From an uncultured Clostridia bacterium (GTDB lineage Bacteria > Bacillota > Clostridia > Lachnospirales > Lachnospiraceae): a DNA stretch of 5,597 bases. This document shows positions 5,520 through 5,597 of the stretch, piece after piece (the stretch's first letter is position 1; each line of letters starts with the position of its first letter). The stretch spans positions 1 through 5,597 of the forward strand of contig CAMJIC010000168.1 in assembly GCA_946405675.1 (NCBI GenBank), in the 5' to 3' direction. The notes beneath the pieces were generated by a model that saw only the letters and a list, made by a program, of their open reading frames with translations, searched no databases and was not told the DNA's origin. The position numbers were made by a program, and so were the translations under genes.

Positions 5520-5555
5520 GTCACAGAAGTTCGCTTCGTGACTGTTACAAGTCAC
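5520..5555 (-). other. Two mutually exclusive stem-loops upstream of the hom promoter
   Basis: GTGAC (5538-5542) can pair with GTCAC at 5520-5524, extending over CTTC/GAAG with a 4-base loop and one bulge. It can instead pair with GTCAC at 5551-5555 across an 8-base loop. The segment is upstream of the TATAAT, so it acts as RNA only in transcripts entering from further upstream. As DNA it could be a regulator site. Confidence 0.4.
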
Positions 5556-5578
5556 ACTCCTGCCAGCGTTTCTGTTCA

Positions 5579-5594
5579 CTGCCCGGCTGGGCAG
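5579..5594 (-). other. GC-rich stem-loop at the window edge
   Basis: CTGCCC (5579-5584) pairs exactly with GGGCAG (5589-5594) around four bases. No U-run follows on the minus strand. It may belong to the end of an upstream gene outside the window. Confidence 0.35.
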
Positions 5595-5597
5595 GCT

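Noticed and set aside
5545..5597. Possible C-terminal end of an upstream gene (a frame ending in TAA at 5545-5547, or another ending at 5484-5486)
   Set aside because: Only 16 or 37 codons are visible and none match a family I recognise. The longer frame runs up to the hom promoter region. Two frames compete and neither can be supported.
5412..5597. T-box, SAM or lysine riboswitch upstream of hom
   Set aside because: No T-box (TGGNACC) sequence, long specifier stem or terminator is visible. The leader after the TATAAT is only about 57 bases.

Overview
The window reads as ordinary chromosomal DNA of a moderately GC-rich Clostridia-type Firmicute. A Lachnospiraceae-like organism is my best guess, from protein style, the ordered SmpB-tmRNA pair and Shine-Dalgarno (SD) sites of the GGAG/AAGGAG kind. 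This is inference, as no marker gene fixes the taxon. All supported genes lie on the minus strand, so transcription runs from high to low coordinates.

In transcription order the genes are homoserine dehydrogenase (hom, 5411-4125), 2,3-bisphosphoglycerate-independent phosphoglycerate mutase (gpmI, 3882-2341), an exported HtrA/DegP-type serine protease with one PDZ domain (2163-838), the trans-translation protein SmpB (684-220), and the 5' end of the tmRNA gene ssrA (58 to beyond the window edge). The ssrA fragment is too short for a protein-style search but has the conserved GGTTTCGAC block and its own promoter.

The genes do not form one tight operon. Gaps of 153-242 bp separate the coding regions, and promoter-like sequences precede hom, gpmI and ssrA. 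The functional links are SmpB with tmRNA (ribosome rescue) and, more loosely, SmpB/tmRNA with HtrA (protein quality control). Hom (Asp-family amino acids) and GpmI (glycolysis) are metabolic neighbours.

The unusual content is between the genes. There is a 37-39 bp tandem repeat between smpB and ssrA whose degenerate last unit runs into the smpB stop. There are five units of a 17-18 bp repeat between hom and gpmI. An exact-length 21 bp in-frame duplication carries the hom stop codon. Two TTTTTCACA direct repeats lie upstream of htrA and may be a CssR-type stress operator. A near-cre palindrome sits between the -35 and -10 of gpmI. Strong hairpins lacking U-tracts lie in the leaders of hom, htrA and smpB. 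I found no convincing intrinsic terminator anywhere. I see no mobile element, CRISPR array, toxin-antitoxin or defence system, and no clear evidence of a wholly new system.
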